From Dokdonia sp. 4H-3-7-5 (GTDB lineage Bacteria > Bacteroidota > Bacteroidia > Flavobacteriales > Flavobacteriaceae): 55,000 nucleotides of DNA. The notes beneath the pieces are model-generated. The model was not told the DNA's origin and did not search any database. It saw nothing but the letters and a program-made list of their open reading frames with translations. The position numbers and the translations under genes were made by a program. Positions 54,195 to 55,000 of the stretch are shown piece by piece; the stretch's first letter is position 1, and the number at the start of each line of letters is the position of its first letter. Location: contig NC_015496.1 of the NCBI RefSeq assembly GCF_000212355.1, forward strand, positions 2,390,001 through 2,445,000, read 5' to 3'.

Positions 54195-54304
54195 TTAATA
54201 AATCGTGATGTTCATTGTATTACATTTTGAAGGAAATTTTAGAAGTTGAGAATCATTACTTCGTCATTCGAAAACTGATGTCATCATCGGAATTTCATAA
54301 AAAT

Positions 54305-54381
54305 GGGGGATTAGCTCAGCTGGCTAGAGCGCCTGCCTTGCACGCAGGAGGTCATCGGTTCGACTCCGATATTCTCCACCA
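54305..54381 (+). tRNA. tRNA-Ala (TGC)
   Basis: A 77-base tRNA in the spacer: acceptor GGGGGAT/ATTCTCC (two G-U pairs), anticodon loop CTTGCAC with anticodon TGC, T arm ATCGGTTCGACTCCGAT. The CCA end is encoded (54379-54381), unlike the other tRNAs here. Confidence 0.95.
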
Positions 54382-54504
54382 AGATAGTTACTTTATAGTA
54401 ATTATCATCCTTAGGTATAAAGGATATAGTTTTTAAAAACACAGGATTCACGAAAGTGCAATACGTTTTTATTTACATAGATTTTATACTGATTATGGGA
54501 AAAC

Positions 54505-54520
54505 GTTCATTGACATATTG
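54505..54520 (+). promoter_or_regulatory. boxA-like element before 23S
   Basis: GTTCATTGACATATTG, the partner of the 16S leader copy at 52192. Confidence 0.55.
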
Positions 54521-54659
54521 GGAAATAATTAAAGAATACGAGAAGTCGTATGTAACCTAGCCGGTTATATACGCAAGAATATGAATATAATATGATTAAC
54601 TCATTATAATATAAAGGTTTATGTATTTTATACATAAGCCCTTAAAAGAGCAATAAGTA

Positions 54660-55000
<341 letters not shown>

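Overview
The window is chromosomal DNA from a member of the Flavobacteriaceae (Bacteroidota), probably a marine organism near Dokdonia/Krokinobacter. That rests on promoters of the Bacteroidota type (TTG, about 19 bp, TAnnTTTG), a type IX secretion sorting domain, flavobacterial families (DUF6048, DUF6452, DUF4290, DUF4294, DUF4249, DUF4268), a monomeric NADP isocitrate dehydrogenase, menaquinone genes and a 16S rRNA ending in a flavobacterial-type tail. The genus is my impression and is not proven. I see no insertion sequence, prophage, CRISPR array or plasmid gene; the region reads as core genome.

Layout. 1-5.1 kb: DUF4268 protein and ZIP metal transporter (coupled), an RlmL-like rRNA methyltransferase, and the rlmD-DUF6452-DUF6048 cluster. 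5.2-12.4 kb: ornithine aminotransferase, two small membrane proteins, a T9SS cargo protein, an Smr protein, a calcium-repeat lipoprotein, a cysteine desulfurase. 12.4-20 kb: two TonB-dependent receptors, one after an M23 peptidase and one before a DUF4249 lipoprotein. 20-25.4 kb: icd, rplS, rpsT, two identical tRNA-Glu genes, proS, all on the minus strand. 25.5-31.5 kb: a low-complexity lipoprotein with a FadL-type channel, an FMN reductase, a secreted GH13 amylase and menA. 31.7-38.2 kb: HU, fmt, recQ, an NTPase, DUF493, DUF4290 and murA. 38.2-51.5 kb: GDPD, mtaB, an acetyltransferase, a thioesterase-menF-menD run, DUF2853, a CvfB-like protein, a C1 peptidase, menB, an M42 peptidase and DUF4294. 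51.5-55 kb: an rRNA operon with three tandem promoters, 16S, tRNA-Ile, tRNA-Ala and the start of 23S, cut by the window edge. Bases 1-120 hold nothing I can name.

How genes work together. menA, menF, menD, menB and a hotdog thioesterase cover much of menaquinone synthesis; menC and menE are not in the window. rlmD, the RlmL-like enzyme, mtaB, proS, fmt, rplS, rpsT, the tRNAs and the rRNA operon make this a translation-rich segment. The TonB receptors, FadL channel, T9SS cargo and lipoproteins build the outer membrane.

The most unusual signal is a dispersed palindrome, consensus TACGCTTTCGCGAAAGCGTA, whose core TTTCGCGAAA occurs 19 times, about every 2.9 kb. Copies lie inside nine protein genes in all three reading frames, just after stop codons, and in the 16S-23S spacer. 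I know of no described function for it. A second, unrelated structured element (35929-36026) and a group of promoters set so close to the ATG that the mRNAs may be leaderless are also worth checking.
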